This document shows positions 55,549 through 64,000 of a stretch of DNA of 64,000 nucleotides, piece by piece (position 1 is the stretch's first letter; every line of letters begins with the position of its first letter). The DNA is from Microvirga sp. GTDB lineage: Bacteria; Pseudomonadota; Alphaproteobacteria; Rhizobiales; Beijerinckiaceae. The notes under the pieces were generated by a model that saw nothing but the letters and a program-made list of their open reading frames with translations, did no database searches and was not told the DNA's origin. Both the position numbers and the translations under genes were made by a program. The stretch spans positions 62,001 to 126,000 of the forward strand of contig JAPSLB010000003.1 in NCBI GenBank assembly GCA_031181145.1, given 5' to 3'.

Positions 55549-58239
55549 TCATTCGGCCGCCTTCGCGGTCTTCTTGGCCGCGGTCTTCTTGGCGGCGGGC
55601 TTCTTCGCAGCCGCCTTCCTGGTGGTCTTTGCCGCGGCCTTCTTGGCCGGGGTCTTCTTCGCGGCGGGCTTCTTCGCAGGCGCCTTGCGGCCGCGCGCGG
55701 ACTTCTTCGACGGCCCGGCGGCCCGGCGCGCCTTCAGAAGCTCGATGGCTTCGTCCAGGGTCACCGCTTCCGCAGCCATGGTCCGGGGCAGGGTGGCGTT
55801 CGTCTCGCCGTCCGTCACGTAGGGACCGAAGCGCCCGGCCTTCACCACGATGGGCTTGCCCGATTCCGGATCGTCTCCCAGCGGGCGGCCCGGATCGGCC
55901 GCGCGACGGGCGTTGCCGCCGCCGCTTTCCTTGGTGACGATCAGGTCGATGGCGCGGTTCGCTCCGATCTCAAGCACGTCGTCGCCCGGGGCGAGATTGG
56001 CGTAGGTCTTGCCGTGCTGCACGTAGGGCCCGTAGCGCCCGATGCTCGCCAGGATCGGCTCGCCGGTTTCCGGGTGGGTCGCGACCTGGCGCGGGAGAGC
56101 GAGGAGCTTGAGCGCCTTCTCCAGGTCGACCTGCGACGGGGCCAGACCCTTGGGCAGGGAGGAGCGCTTGGGCTTCTCGCCCTCGCCGAGTTGGACGAAG
56201 GGTCCGAAGCGGCCGTCGCGCAGAGTGACCTGCTGCCCGGTTTCCGGGTCGTCGCCCAGAACCTTAACCCCGGGCGCGCCGCCGTTCTCCGACGAGCCTT
56301 CGCCGTCGCCCTCGGCGCCGGAGGCGGCGAGCTGGCGGGTATATTTGCACTCCGGATAGTTCGAACAGCCGATGAAGGAGCCGAACTTGCCGAGCTTGAG
56401 GGAGAGCTGGCCCGTGCCGCAATTCGGGCACGTGCGCGGGTTCGAGCCGTCTCCCTTGTCGGGGAAGATATGCGGGCCGAGCAGCTCGTTGAGGGCGTCC
56501 AGCACCTCCGTGGTGCGCAGCTCCTTCGTCTCGCCGATGGCGGCGGAGAAGTCGCGCCAGAACTCGCGCATCACCTGCTTCCAGTCGATCTCGTTGTTCG
56601 AGACGCGGTCGAGCTGCTCCTCCAGATCCGCCGTGAAGTCGTACTCCACGTAGCGACGGAAGAAGCTCTCCAGGAACGCCGTGACGATGCGGCCCTTGTC
56701 CTCCGGCACGAGGCGCTTCTTCTCGATGCGCACGTATTCGCGGTCGCGCAGCGTCTGAAGCACGGCGGCGTAGGTGGATGGGCGGCCGATGCCGAGCTCC
56801 TCCATGCGCTTCACGAGCGAGGCCTCCGAATAGCGCGGCGGCGGCTCGGTGAAGTGCTGGGTCGCTTTGATGCGGCGGCGCTCCAGGGGATCGCCCGCCT
56901 TCATGGGCGGCAGGCGGCCTTCGTCCTCGTCCGCCTCATCGTCCTTGCTCTCGTTGTAGAGCGTGAGGAAGCCGTCGAACTTGATCACCTGGCCGGTGGC
57001 GCGCAGCTCGAGCTTGCGAGGCCCGACCTGGGCCAGGATATCGGCGGTGGTGCGCTCGAGCTCCGCCGATTCCATCTGGCTCGCCACGGTGCGGGTCCAG
57101 ATGAGGTCGTAGAGACGGGCCTGCTCGGGCTCCAGATACTTGGCCACCATTTTGGGGAGGCGGCCCATGTCGGTCGGGCGGATGGCCTCGTGCGCTTCCT
57201 GCGCGTTCTTGGCCTTAGTCGCGTACTTGCGCGGGGCGGCGGGCACGTAGCGGTCGCCGTATTCCTTGCCGATCACCCGGCGGGCGGCCTGCACCGCCTC
57301 GGGGGCCATGTCGACGCCGTCCGTACGCATATATGTGATGAGGCCGACCGTCTCGCCGCCGATGTCGACGCCTTCATAGAGACGCTGCGCGATGCGCATG
57401 GTCTGCGCGGGCGCGAGGCCCAGCTTGCGCGAGGCCTCCTGCTGCAGGGTCGAGGTGGTGAAGGGCGGGTAGGGGTGGCGCTTGGCGGGCTTGGCCTCGA
57501 TATTCGCCACCGAGAAGGTCGCCAGCTCCAGATCCTTCTTGAAGGCCTCCGCGTCCTTGCCGTTGCCGATGTCGAGGCGCTGGATCTTCTTGCCGTCGGC
57601 GCCCACGAGGCGCGCGTCGAAGACGCCGCCCTCCCTGGTCGCGAGCGTGGCGATGAGGGACCAGTATTCCCGCGGCTTGAAGGTCTCGATCTCCAGTTCG
57701 CGGTCGCAGACGAGGCGCAGGGCCACCGATTGCACACGGCCCGCCGAGCGCGCGCCCGGCAGCTTGCGCCAGAGAACGGGCGACAGGGTGAAGCCCACCA
57801 GGTAGTCGAGGGCGCGGCGGGCCATGTAGGCATCCACCAGCGCCTGATCGATCTCCCGCGGCTGACGGAGCGCCGTCTGCACCGCGTCCTTGGTGATGGC
57901 GTTGAAGGTCACGCGCTCGACCGGCAGGTCCTTCAGCACCCGCTTCTCGCGCAACGCCTCGACCACGTGCCAGGAAATCGCCTCGCCCTCGCGGTCCGGG
58001 TCGGTGGCGAGAATGAGCTTCTCGGCGCCCTTGATCGCCTTGGCGATCTCGGAGACCCGCTTCGAGCCCTTGTCCTCGAGCGTCCAGATCATGCGGAAAT
58101 CGGCATCCGGGTCGACCGAGCCGTCCTTGGCGGGCAGATCGCGGATATGCCCGAAGGAGGCCAGGACCTCGTAGTCCTTGCCGAGATATTTATTGATCGT
58201 CTTGGCCTTTGCAGGCGACTCGACGACGACGACTTTCAT
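55549..58239 (-). CDS. topA: DNA topoisomerase I
   Basis: Type IA topoisomerase relaxing negative supercoils. 896 residues: TOPRIM (MKVVVVESPAKAKTINKYLG, DPDREGEAI), active-site tyrosine Tyr303 in LITYMRTDGVDM, one Cys4 zinc finger (CPNCGTGQL ... CSNYPECKY) near 635, then several Topo_C repeats (about 680-850) and an Ala/Lys tail of about 40 residues. The number of zinc fingers is smaller than in E. coli TopA, normal in alphaproteobacteria. The mgtC-like gene follows in the same direction. Confidence 0.96.
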   Translation of the reverse strand: MKVVVVESPAKAKTINKYLGKDYEVLASFGHIRDLPAKDGSVDPDADFRMIWTLEDKGSKRVSEIAKAIKGAEKLILATDPDREGEAISWHVVEALREKRVLKDLPVERVTFNAITKDAVQTALRQPREIDQALVDAYMARRALDYLVGFTLSPVLWRKLPGARSAGRVQSVALRLVCDRELEIETFKPREYWSLIATLATREGGVFDARLVGADGKKIQRLDIGNGKDAEAFKKDLELATFSVANIEAKPAKRHPYPPFTTSTLQQEASRKLGLAPAQTMRIAQRLYEGVDIGGETVGLITYMRTDGVDMAPEAVQAARRVIGKEYGDRYVPAAPRKYATKAKNAQEAHEAIRPTDMGRLPKMVAKYLEPEQARLYDLIWTRTVASQMESAELERTTADILAQVGPRKLELRATGQVIKFDGFLTLYNESKDDEADEDEGRLPPMKAGDPLERRRIKATQHFTEPPPRYSEASLVKRMEELGIGRPSTYAAVLQTLRDREYVRIEKKRLVPEDKGRIVTAFLESFFRRYVEYDFTADLEEQLDRVSNNEIDWKQVMREFWRDFSAAIGETKELRTTEVLDALNELLGPHIFPDKGDGSNPRTCPNCGTGQLSLKLGKFGSFIGCSNYPECKYTRQLAASGAEGDGEGSSENGGAPGVKVLGDDPETGQQVTLRDGRFGPFVQLGEGEKPKRSSLPKGLAPSQVDLEKALKLLALPRQVATHPETGEPILASIGRYGPYVQHGKTYANLAPGDDVLEIGANRAIDLIVTKESGGGNARRAADPGRPLGDDPESGKPIVVKAGRFGPYVTDGETNATLPRTMAAEAVTLDEAIELLKARRAAGPSKKSARGRKAPAKKPAAKKTPAKKAAAKTTRKAAAKKPAAKKTAAKKTAKAAE

Positions 58240-58376
58240 GGACGACTTCCCGTAGATGGCCGCGAGCGGATGCTCAAAGTTTTGATGTAGGTGGCGGCGG
58301 TCAGTGACGACCGTCGGAGGCGCGATAAGTGGTTGATGATCGAGGACAAGTCAAATCGGCCGTCCCGCCCATGGTG

Positions 58377-60011
58377 TTATATGGTGACGAAAGCCCGTTC
58401 AAGCAAGAGGCCCGCCGCGTCCCCCAGGTCGTTCGCGCCCGTCATGCGGGCAGGCCGGGAGAGCCTCGTCAGGGCGAAGCTCTCGGTGACCGGGGAAGGA
58501 GCTGAGCGCGCCAGGGCCGCCGCCGCCGCCAGGGTGAAGAGCCGCTCGGCGATGAACCGGGCCTTGGCCTCGGCCTCGGGGGATTGAAGCGCGAGGACGA
58601 TGTCCCGGGCCGTGTCGGATGCTCCCGGCAGGTCTCCGGCGTCGGCCATGAGCCGCTCCAGGACGGAGGCTGCCAGCTCCGTCTCCCTTCTTTCGGCGCG
58701 CAGCAGGTCGAGGGCGATCACGTTGCCGGAGCCTTCCCAGATCGCATTGACCGGCGCCTCCCGGTACAGCCGGGGCAGGGGGCTCTCCTCCACGTAGCCG
58801 TTGCCCCCGAGGCTCTCCATGGCCTCGTAGAGGAGCCGGGGCGCGGCCTTGCAGATGCCGAACTTGGCCGCCGGCGTGATCAGGCGGGCATAGGCAGCCT
58901 CGTGCTCGTCCCGCGTTGCCAGATCGAAGCTGTGGGCCGTGCGCAGGGCGAGCGCCGTCATGGCCTCGTTCTCCAGGGCGAGATCGGCCAGCACCATCCG
59001 CATGGCCGGCTGGTCGATGAGCTTCCTCTGGAAGACGCTGCGGTGGTGGGCGTGGTGAAGGGCGAGGGTCAGGCCCATCCGGACGAGCCCGGCGGAGGCG
59101 ACGGCGCAGTCGAGCCGCGTGAGCTGCACCATGGTGATGATGGTGCGCACGCCTGCGCCTTCCTGGCCGATGCGCCAGCCGAGCGCCTCCGTGAACTCGA
59201 CCTCGGAGGAGGCGTTGGATCGGTTCCCGAGCTTGTCCTTGAGCCGCTGCAGGCGCAGCCCGTTGAGGGTGCCGTCCGGCCGGAAGCGGGGCACAAGAAA
59301 GCAGGTGAGGCCGCCGGGGGCCTGGGCGAGCACCAGGAAGGCGTCGCACATGGGGGCGGACATGAACCATTTGTGCCCGGTGAGCGCATATTCGTCCCCG
59401 ACGACCGGAACGGCGCAGGTGCTGTTGGCGCGCACATCAGTTCCGCCCTGCTTCTCCGTCATGCCCATGCCGAGGGTGACGGAGCTCTTCTCCCAGAAAG
59501 GAGCGAAGCGGGAATCGTAATCCCGGGAGCGGATCCTCGGCAGCCATTCCTTCAGGCGGGCCGGGGCGGCCGCAAGCGCCGCCGCGGAGGCGTGTGTCAT
59601 CGTGACGGGGCAGACATGGCCGCTCTCCACCCCCGCCACGGTGTAGATCCTGGCCGCCCGCGCCACATGGGCGTGGCCCGACCCGGGCTCGTCCCAGGTG
59701 GAGGAGTGGAGCCCGTCCGCCATGCTGGCCCGCATGAGGGCGTGATAGGCCGGGTGAAACTCCACCGCATCGATTCGATAGCCGCGCGCGTCGTGCGTGC
59801 GCAGCTTCGGGGGATTTTCGTTGGCGAGCCGCCCGAGGTCGAGCCGCTCCGCGCTGCCCCAGGCCTCGCCGAAGGCGATGAGGCCCTCAGCCTCCGGGTC
59901 GGCGCCGTTGGCCTTCAGGGCGTCGAGGAGCGGTCGGTCGCCCGCGATCAGGTTCACACCGCCGAAAGGGGGCGTCTGGTTGAGGATCTCGTGGGTTTGG
60001 AACGCGGACAT
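58377..60011 (-). CDS. Acyl-CoA dehydrogenase family protein, AidB-like
   Basis: 544 residues, FAD-dependent acyl-CoA dehydrogenase fold. The extended N-terminus, MTEKQGGTDVRAN, the GHKWFMSAPMCDAFLVLA region and the long C-terminal region with GGNGYVEESPLPRLYREAPVNAIWEGSGNV are typical of AidB/isovaleryl-CoA dehydrogenase relatives. AidB of E. coli (541 residues) responds to alkylation damage and binds DNA; the catalytic acid is not certain here. It has the opposite direction to pyrB with a 112-base gap. Confidence 0.87.
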   Translation of the reverse strand: MSAFQTHEILNQTPPFGGVNLIAGDRPLLDALKANGADPEAEGLIAFGEAWGSAERLDLGRLANENPPKLRTHDARGYRIDAVEFHPAYHALMRASMADGLHSSTWDEPGSGHAHVARAARIYTVAGVESGHVCPVTMTHASAAALAAAPARLKEWLPRIRSRDYDSRFAPFWEKSSVTLGMGMTEKQGGTDVRANSTCAVPVVGDEYALTGHKWFMSAPMCDAFLVLAQAPGGLTCFLVPRFRPDGTLNGLRLQRLKDKLGNRSNASSEVEFTEALGWRIGQEGAGVRTIITMVQLTRLDCAVASAGLVRMGLTLALHHAHHRSVFQRKLIDQPAMRMVLADLALENEAMTALALRTAHSFDLATRDEHEAAYARLITPAAKFGICKAAPRLLYEAMESLGGNGYVEESPLPRLYREAPVNAIWEGSGNVIALDLLRAERRETELAASVLERLMADAGDLPGASDTARDIVLALQSPEAEAKARFIAERLFTLAAAAALARSAPSPVTESFALTRLSRPARMTGANDLGDAAGLLLERAFVTI

Positions 60012-60123
60012 GATCTTCGCCCCGGAAATGTCGTCTCGATTCCGATTCTAGCGTGAAACGTCACGGAACGGAGAGAGGCTGCTTGCTGCTCCTGTCCGGA
60101 GAGCCTATAGCGATGGCTTTAAG

Positions 60124-61071
60124 ATGACAGACACCCCGCGATCCGTTTTTCCCCACCGACACCTCCTCGGCATCGAGGGATTGTCCCCTTTGGATATCCA
60201 GGCTCTGCTCGATCTGGCCGACAACCAGGTCGAAGTCAGCCGGCAGGTCGAGAAGCGTAAGACGACCCTTCGGGGCCGCACGCAGATCAACCTCTTTTTC
60301 GAGCCCTCCACCCGTACGCAATCCTCCTTCGAGATCGCCGGCAAGCGCCTCGGCGCGGACGTGCTGAACATGGCGGTGGCGTCCTCGTCGGTGAAGAAGG
60401 GGGAGACGCTGATCGACACGGCGGCGACGCTCAACGCCATGCGGCCCGACATCATCGTCGTGCGCCACCATGCGGCGGGCGCGGTGCACCTCCTGGCGCG
60501 GAAGGTCGATTGCGCGGTCGTGAACGCGGGCGACGGCGCGCACGAGCACCCGACGCAGGCGCTGCTCGACGCGCTCACCATCCGCCGCAACAAGGGACGG
60601 ATCGGAGGGCTCATCGTCGCGATCTGCGGCGACATCCTGCATTCGCGCGTGGCGCGCTCCAACATGATCCTGCTCGCCGCCATGGGCGCGCAGGTGCGGC
60701 TCGTGGCGCCCACGAATCTCCTGCCGCCGGGCTTCGCGCGCCTCGGCTTCCCGACCTTCACGGACATGCGCAAGGGCCTGGAAGGGGCGGACATCGTCAT
60801 GATGCTGCGCCTGCAGCGCGAGCGCATGAACGGGTCCTTCGTGCCGTCGGTGAAGGAGTATTTCCGCTTCTACGGTCTCGATCAGGAAAAGCTCTCCTAC
60901 GCCAAGCACGATGCCCTCGTGATGCATCCGGGGCCGATGAACCGGGGCGTCGAGATTTCCTCCGACGTGGCGGATGGCGCGCAGTCGCTGATCCGCGAGC
61001 AGGTCGAGATGGGCGTGGCCGTCCGCATGGCGGTCCTCGAGGCTCTCGCGAGCCATCTGCCGAACGGGTGA
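60124..61071 (+). CDS. pyrB: Aspartate carbamoyltransferase catalytic subunit
   Basis: Second step of pyrimidine synthesis. 315 residues with carbamoyl-phosphate site STRT (62-65) in [13 protein letters not shown] and the [14 protein letters not shown] block (about 140-153). No pyrI regulatory subunit is present, and pyrB is followed six bases later by a dihydroorotase homologue lacking key ligands; in Pseudomonas such a PyrB needs this partner for assembly. This is a typical arrangement in alphaproteobacteria. Confidence 0.96.
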   Translation: MTDTPRSVFPHRHLLGIEGLSPLDIQALLDLADNQVEVSRQVEKRKTTLRGRTQINLFFEPSTRTQSSFEIAGKRLGADVLNMAVASSSVKKGETLIDTAATLNAMRPDIIVVRHHAAGAVHLLARKVDCAVVNAGDGAHEHPTQALLDALTIRRNKGRIGGLIVAICGDILHSRVARSNMILLAAMGAQVRLVAPTNLLPPGFARLGFPTFTDMRKGLEGADIVMMLRLQRERMNGSFVPSVKEYFRFYGLDQEKLSYAKHDALVMHPGPMNRGVEISSDVADGAQSLIREQVEMGVAVRMAVLEALASHLPNG

Positions 61072-61077
61072 GACGCG

Positions 61078-62370
61078 ATGGGCACGAAACCTCTTCTCTT
61101 CAAGAACGCACTCCTCGTCGATCCCGATACCGGGCGCGAGGACAAGGGCGGCCTTCTCGTCCGCGACGGCGTGATCCAGGATCTCGGGCCGCATCTGACC
61201 CAGGCGGCGGATGCCGATGTGATCGAGTGCGCGGGCCAGGTGCTGGCTCCCGGCCTCATCGACATGCGCGCCTTCATCGGCGAGCCCGGCGGGCCCTATC
61301 GCGAAACGCTGAAAAGCGCGGGCGAGGCGGCGGCCGCCGGCGGCGTGACCACGATCGTGTCCATGCCGGATACGAGCCCGGTTCTCGACGATCCGGCGGT
61401 GATCGACTTCATCGTGCGCCGGGCGCGCGACACCTCCGTCGTGAACATCCTGCCTGCCGCCGCGCTCACGAAGGGCCTCCGGGGCGGGGAGATGGCGGAG
61501 ATCGGGCGGCTGAAGGAAGCCGGCGCGATCGCCTTCACGGACGGTGCGCGCTCCGTCACCAACGCGCAGGTGATGCGCCGGGCGCTGACCTACGCCCGCG
61601 ATTTCGATGCCCTGATCGTCCACCACGTGGAAGATCCCGACCTCGTGGGGCAGGGCGTGATGAACGAGGGCGAGTTCTCCTCCCGCCTCGGGCTCCCGGG
61701 CATACCGCGCGAGGCCGAGACAATCGTGCTCGAGCGCGACGTGCGCCTCGTGCGCCTCACCGGCGCGCGCTACCACGCGGCCATGATCTCGACGGCCGAT
61801 TCGGCCGAGATCGTGCAGGCCGCCAAGGCGAGGGGATTGCCGGTGACCTGCGGCGTCTCCATCAATCACCTGTCGCTCAACGAGAACGACATCGGCGATT
61901 ACCGCACCTTCCTGAAGCTCTCGCCGCCCTTGAGGCACGAGGACGACCGGCAGGCGATGATCGCGGCGCTCGCCGACGGCACCATCGACGTGATCGTCTC
62001 GGACCACAATCCACAGGATGTGGAGAACAAGCGCCTGCCCTTCGCCGAGGCCGCGAACGGAGCCGTGGGGCTCGAGACGCTGCTCTCGGCGGCGCTCCGC
62101 CTCGTGCACGCGGACCGCATCACCCTGCCCAGGCTCCTGCGCGCCATGTCCACGAAACCCGCGGAAATCCTGGGGCTGCCGTCCGGGCGGCTGAAGATCG
62201 GCGCTCCCGCCGACCTGATCGTGTTCGATCCCGATGCGCCCTACGTGCTCGACAAGCGGAACCTGAAATCCCTGTCCAAGAACTCGCCCTTCGACGAAGC
62301 CCGTCTGGAAGGACAGGTGACGATCACGATGGTTGCGGGCAGGATCGTGTTCGACCGACGCTCGACGTGA
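61078..62370 (+). CDS. Dihydroorotase homologue lacking metal ligands (PyrC'/PyrX type)
   Basis: 430 residues, class I dihydroorotase fold. The metal motif D-x-H-x-H reads DMRAF (Asp62, Arg64, Phe66): both histidines are missing. A further metal histidine is replaced by Met236 (RYHAAMIST), while Asp309 (VSDHNPQ) remains. Such proteins (PyrC', PyrX) are catalytically dead and act as structural partner of PyrB in a large aspartate carbamoyltransferase complex. A working dihydroorotase must be elsewhere in the genome. It lies six bases after pyrB and ten bases before plsY. Confidence 0.88.
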   Translation: MGTKPLLFKNALLVDPDTGREDKGGLLVRDGVIQDLGPHLTQAADADVIECAGQVLAPGLIDMRAFIGEPGGPYRETLKSAGEAAAAGGVTTIVSMPDTSPVLDDPAVIDFIVRRARDTSVVNILPAAALTKGLRGGEMAEIGRLKEAGAIAFTDGARSVTNAQVMRRALTYARDFDALIVHHVEDPDLVGQGVMNEGEFSSRLGLPGIPREAETIVLERDVRLVRLTGARYHAAMISTADSAEIVQAAKARGLPVTCGVSINHLSLNENDIGDYRTFLKLSPPLRHEDDRQAMIAALADGTIDVIVSDHNPQDVENKRLPFAEAANGAVGLETLLSAALRLVHADRITLPRLLRAMSTKPAEILGLPSGRLKIGAPADLIVFDPDAPYVLDKRNLKSLSKNSPFDEARLEGQVTITMVAGRIVFDRRST

Positions 62371-62380
62371 CGAGGAGCGA

Positions 62381-62983
62381 ATGCCCAACGAAATGAACAT
62401 GCTGTACCTGCTCGGGGCCCTGGCCTTCGGCTATCTCCTCGGCTCGATTCCGTTCGGGGTGATCTTCACCCGCATGGCGGGACTGGGGGACATCCGCAAG
62501 GTCGGCTCCGGCAATATCGGGGCGACCAACGTTCTGCGCACCGGCCGCAAGGGCCTTGCCGCGGCGACCCTGCTGGGCGATGCCCTCAAGGGAACGGCCG
62601 CGGTGCTGATCGCCGCGCGCTGGGGCGATCAGTTCGCGACGCTCGCCGCGCTCGGGGCCTTTCTCGGCCATCTGTATCCGGCATGGCTCAAGTTCAGGGG
62701 CGGCAAGGGCGTAGCCACCTTCATCGGCGTGCTGATCGGCCTGAACTGGATCGTTGCGCTGATCTTCGCCGCAATCTGGCTGGGCGTCGCCTTCGCGTCG
62801 CGCTACTCCTCCCTGTCCGCCCTGGTCGCCAGCGCCGCGACGCCGGTCGCCCTTTGGCTCCTGAACGAGCCCGCCATGGCGGCCATGGCGGTGATCCTCG
62901 TGGCGCTGCTCTGGTGGAAGCACAGCGAGAACATCAGCCGCCTGCTTGCCGGAACCGAGGGCAAGATCGGCCAGAAGGGCTGA
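62381..62983 (+). CDS. plsY: Glycerol-3-phosphate acyltransferase PlsY
   Basis: 200-residue inner-membrane enzyme moving an acyl group from acyl-phosphate to glycerol-3-phosphate, first step of phospholipid synthesis. Six hydrophobic segments; motif 1 [14 protein letters not shown], motif 2 [18 protein letters not shown], motif 3 [16 protein letters not shown] near the end. The ATG at 62381 with GAGGAG nearby is the natural start; the longer frame reads back into pyrX. Followed four bases later by dprA. Confidence 0.95.
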   Translation: MPNEMNMLYLLGALAFGYLLGSIPFGVIFTRMAGLGDIRKVGSGNIGATNVLRTGRKGLAAATLLGDALKGTAAVLIAARWGDQFATLAALGAFLGHLYPAWLKFRGGKGVATFIGVLIGLNWIVALIFAAIWLGVAFASRYSSLSALVASAATPVALWLLNEPAMAAMAVILVALLWWKHSENISRLLAGTEGKIGQKG

Positions 62984-62987
62984 CGCC

Positions 62988-64000
62988 GTGAACCTGACGG
63001 ATGAGCAGCGCCTCGACTGGCTCCGGCTGATCCGGTCGGAGAGCGTGGGGCCGCGCACGTTCCGCACGCTGATCAACCGGTACGGCGGCGCAGCCGCGGC
63101 CCTCGAAGCCCTGCCCGATCTCGCGCGGCGCAGCGGGCGCCCGGCCCTGAAAGTGACGAGCCGGGCGGAAGCCGAGAAGGAGATGACCGCCGCCGCGCGT
63201 CTCGGGGTGCGCCTCATCGCCATGGGCGAGCCGGACTATCCGAAGACCCTGCAGGCCGTCGACACCGCGCCGCCGCTGATCGCCGTGCGCGGCTCCGCGG
63301 AGGTGCTCGCCAGACCCTGCGTCGGCATGGTCGGGTCCCGCAACGCGTCCGCCGCGGGGCTCGCCTTTGCCGAGCGCCTGTCGCGGCAGCTGGGCGAGGC
63401 TGGCTACGTCGTCGTCTCGGGGCTCGCGCGCGGCATCGATACCAGGGCGCACCGGGCGACCTTGGACACCGGCACCATCGCGGTGCTCGCAGGCGGCCAG
63501 GACGAGATCTATCCGTCCGAGAACGAGCCTCTCCTGCGGGCTATCGTGGAGCGGGGCGGGGCCGTCGTGTCCGAGATGCCCATGGGCTGGGAACCGCGCG
63601 GGCGTGATTTTCCGCGCCGCAACCGCATCATCTCCGGCCTGTCCTATGGGGTCGTGATCGTGGAGGCGGCGCGCCGTTCCGGCTCGCTCATCACCGCCCG
63701 CTTCGCCCTGGAGCAGGGACGGGAGGTATTCGCGGTTCCGGGGTCGCCCCTCGATCCGCGCGCCGAGGGCACGAACGACCTCATTCGGGAAGGGGCTACC
63801 CTCTGCGCGGGTGTCGAGCACGTCACGAGCGTCCTTGATCCGCTGATCGCGTCGGGCCCCCGGACCGAGACGGGCGCGGAGGAAACCCATCGTCTCCTGG
63901 ATACGGAGGAGTTATGGGACGAACTCGATCTCCCGGAGATTCCCCGGGCTCCGACGGGCTCCGTTTCGCCTGATGCCGGGTGGGACGACGAGCAGGCGGA
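62988..64000 (+). CDS. dprA: DNA processing protein DprA, 3' truncated by window
   Basis: DNA uptake protein that loads RecA on incoming single strands. GTG start four bases after plsY; 337 complete codons are visible with no stop before the window ends. The Rossmann-like core has [20 protein letters not shown] (about 108-127), [16 protein letters not shown] (about 144-159) and [20 protein letters not shown]. An N-terminal helical domain (about 1-60) precedes the core; a C-terminal winged helix would be outside the window. Confidence 0.94.
   Translation, partial: MNLTDEQRLDWLRLIRSESVGPRTFRTLINRYGGAAAALEALPDLARRSGRPALKVTSRAEAEKEMTAAARLGVRLIAMGEPDYPKTLQAVDTAPPLIAVRGSAEVLARPCVGMVGSRNASAAGLAFAERLSRQLGEAGYVVVSGLARGIDTRAHRATLDTGTIAVLAGGQDEIYPSENEPLLRAIVERGGAVVSEMPMGWEPRGRDFPRRNRIISGLSYGVVIVEAARRSGSLITARFALEQGREVFAVPGSPLDPRAEGTNDLIREGATLCAGVEHVTSVLDPLIASGPRTETGAEETHRLLDTEELWDELDLPEIPRAPTGSVSPDAGWDDEQA

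Noticed and set aside
56014-58290. Long open frame on the plus strand opposite topA
   Set aside because: Composition is typical of an antisense shadow in high-GC DNA; topA on the other strand has every family motif. The same holds for long antisense frames over valS, aapM, pyrB and parE.

Overview
The window is high-GC, densely coded chromosomal DNA from an alphaproteobacterium, most likely of the order Hyphomicrobiales (Rhizobiales). A Methylobacteriaceae/Microvirga-like host is my best guess, but the sequence alone cannot fix the genus. The order-level call rests on a set of clade-typical genes: a PopZ-type polar organizer directly upstream of valS, DivK, EipB, the DUF1489 and DUF3572 proteins, the aapJQMP general amino-acid ABC transporter, a phasin, a pyrB followed by a metal-ligand-less dihydroorotase homologue, and a long dispersed double-palindrome intergenic element. 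No phage, insertion sequence, integrase, CRISPR array, toxin-antitoxin or defence locus was found. This is mainly core chromosome with one metabolic accessory cluster.

Layout. 1-2454: end of a probable lipid A/polyisoprenyl-sugar module (ArnT-like transferase, DPM1-like GT2, LABN membrane protein). 2451-8342: metC facing the module, then aapJ-aapQ-aapM-aapP with terminators after aapJ and aapP. 8437-11681: sulfurtransferase, AlaX-type editing hydrolase, tRNA-Asn, tRNA-Cys and a PCMT-family methyltransferase. 11876-16878: TolC-family channel, popZ, valS. 17001-20782: mntH with a putative Mur/Fur site, and divergently a biotin-dependent acyl-CoA carboxylase alpha subunit. 20838-25147: small conserved proteins, a DnaJ-domain membrane protein, a D,D-carboxypeptidase with a SPOR domain, and a phasin with a palindromic operator-promoter. 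25414-28546: clpS-clpA and a small membrane protein. 28959-34717: COG3146 acyltransferase, GDPD-RidA pair, eipB, dinB, DUF3572 protein, divK. 35224-41216: adenine deaminase, FUSC exporter and several small envelope or unknown proteins.

41315-46726 is the accessory cluster. A mandelate-racemase-family sugar-acid dehydratase diverges from a complete TRAP transporter (small and large membrane subunits, binding protein), followed by a DenD-like dehydrogenase. Together they look like uptake and catabolism of a sugar acid whose identity is not given by the sequence. 46934-64000 returns to housekeeping: an HU protein with a histone-H1-like tail, rpmG, NUDIX-DUF983-rnr, parE, mgtC-like, topA, an AidB-like acyl-CoA dehydrogenase, pyrB-pyrX-plsY-dprA (dprA is cut by the window end).

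The most unusual signals are mostly non-coding: four copies or fragments of a mosaic element of about 120 bp with two palindromes, an isolated terminator in the parE-rnr gap that suggests a small RNA, a riboswitch-like motif with no downstream gene, and a perfect 14-bp hairpin between popZ and valS. I did not see a convincing new multi-gene system. The sugar-acid cluster is the best place to look for new biochemistry.
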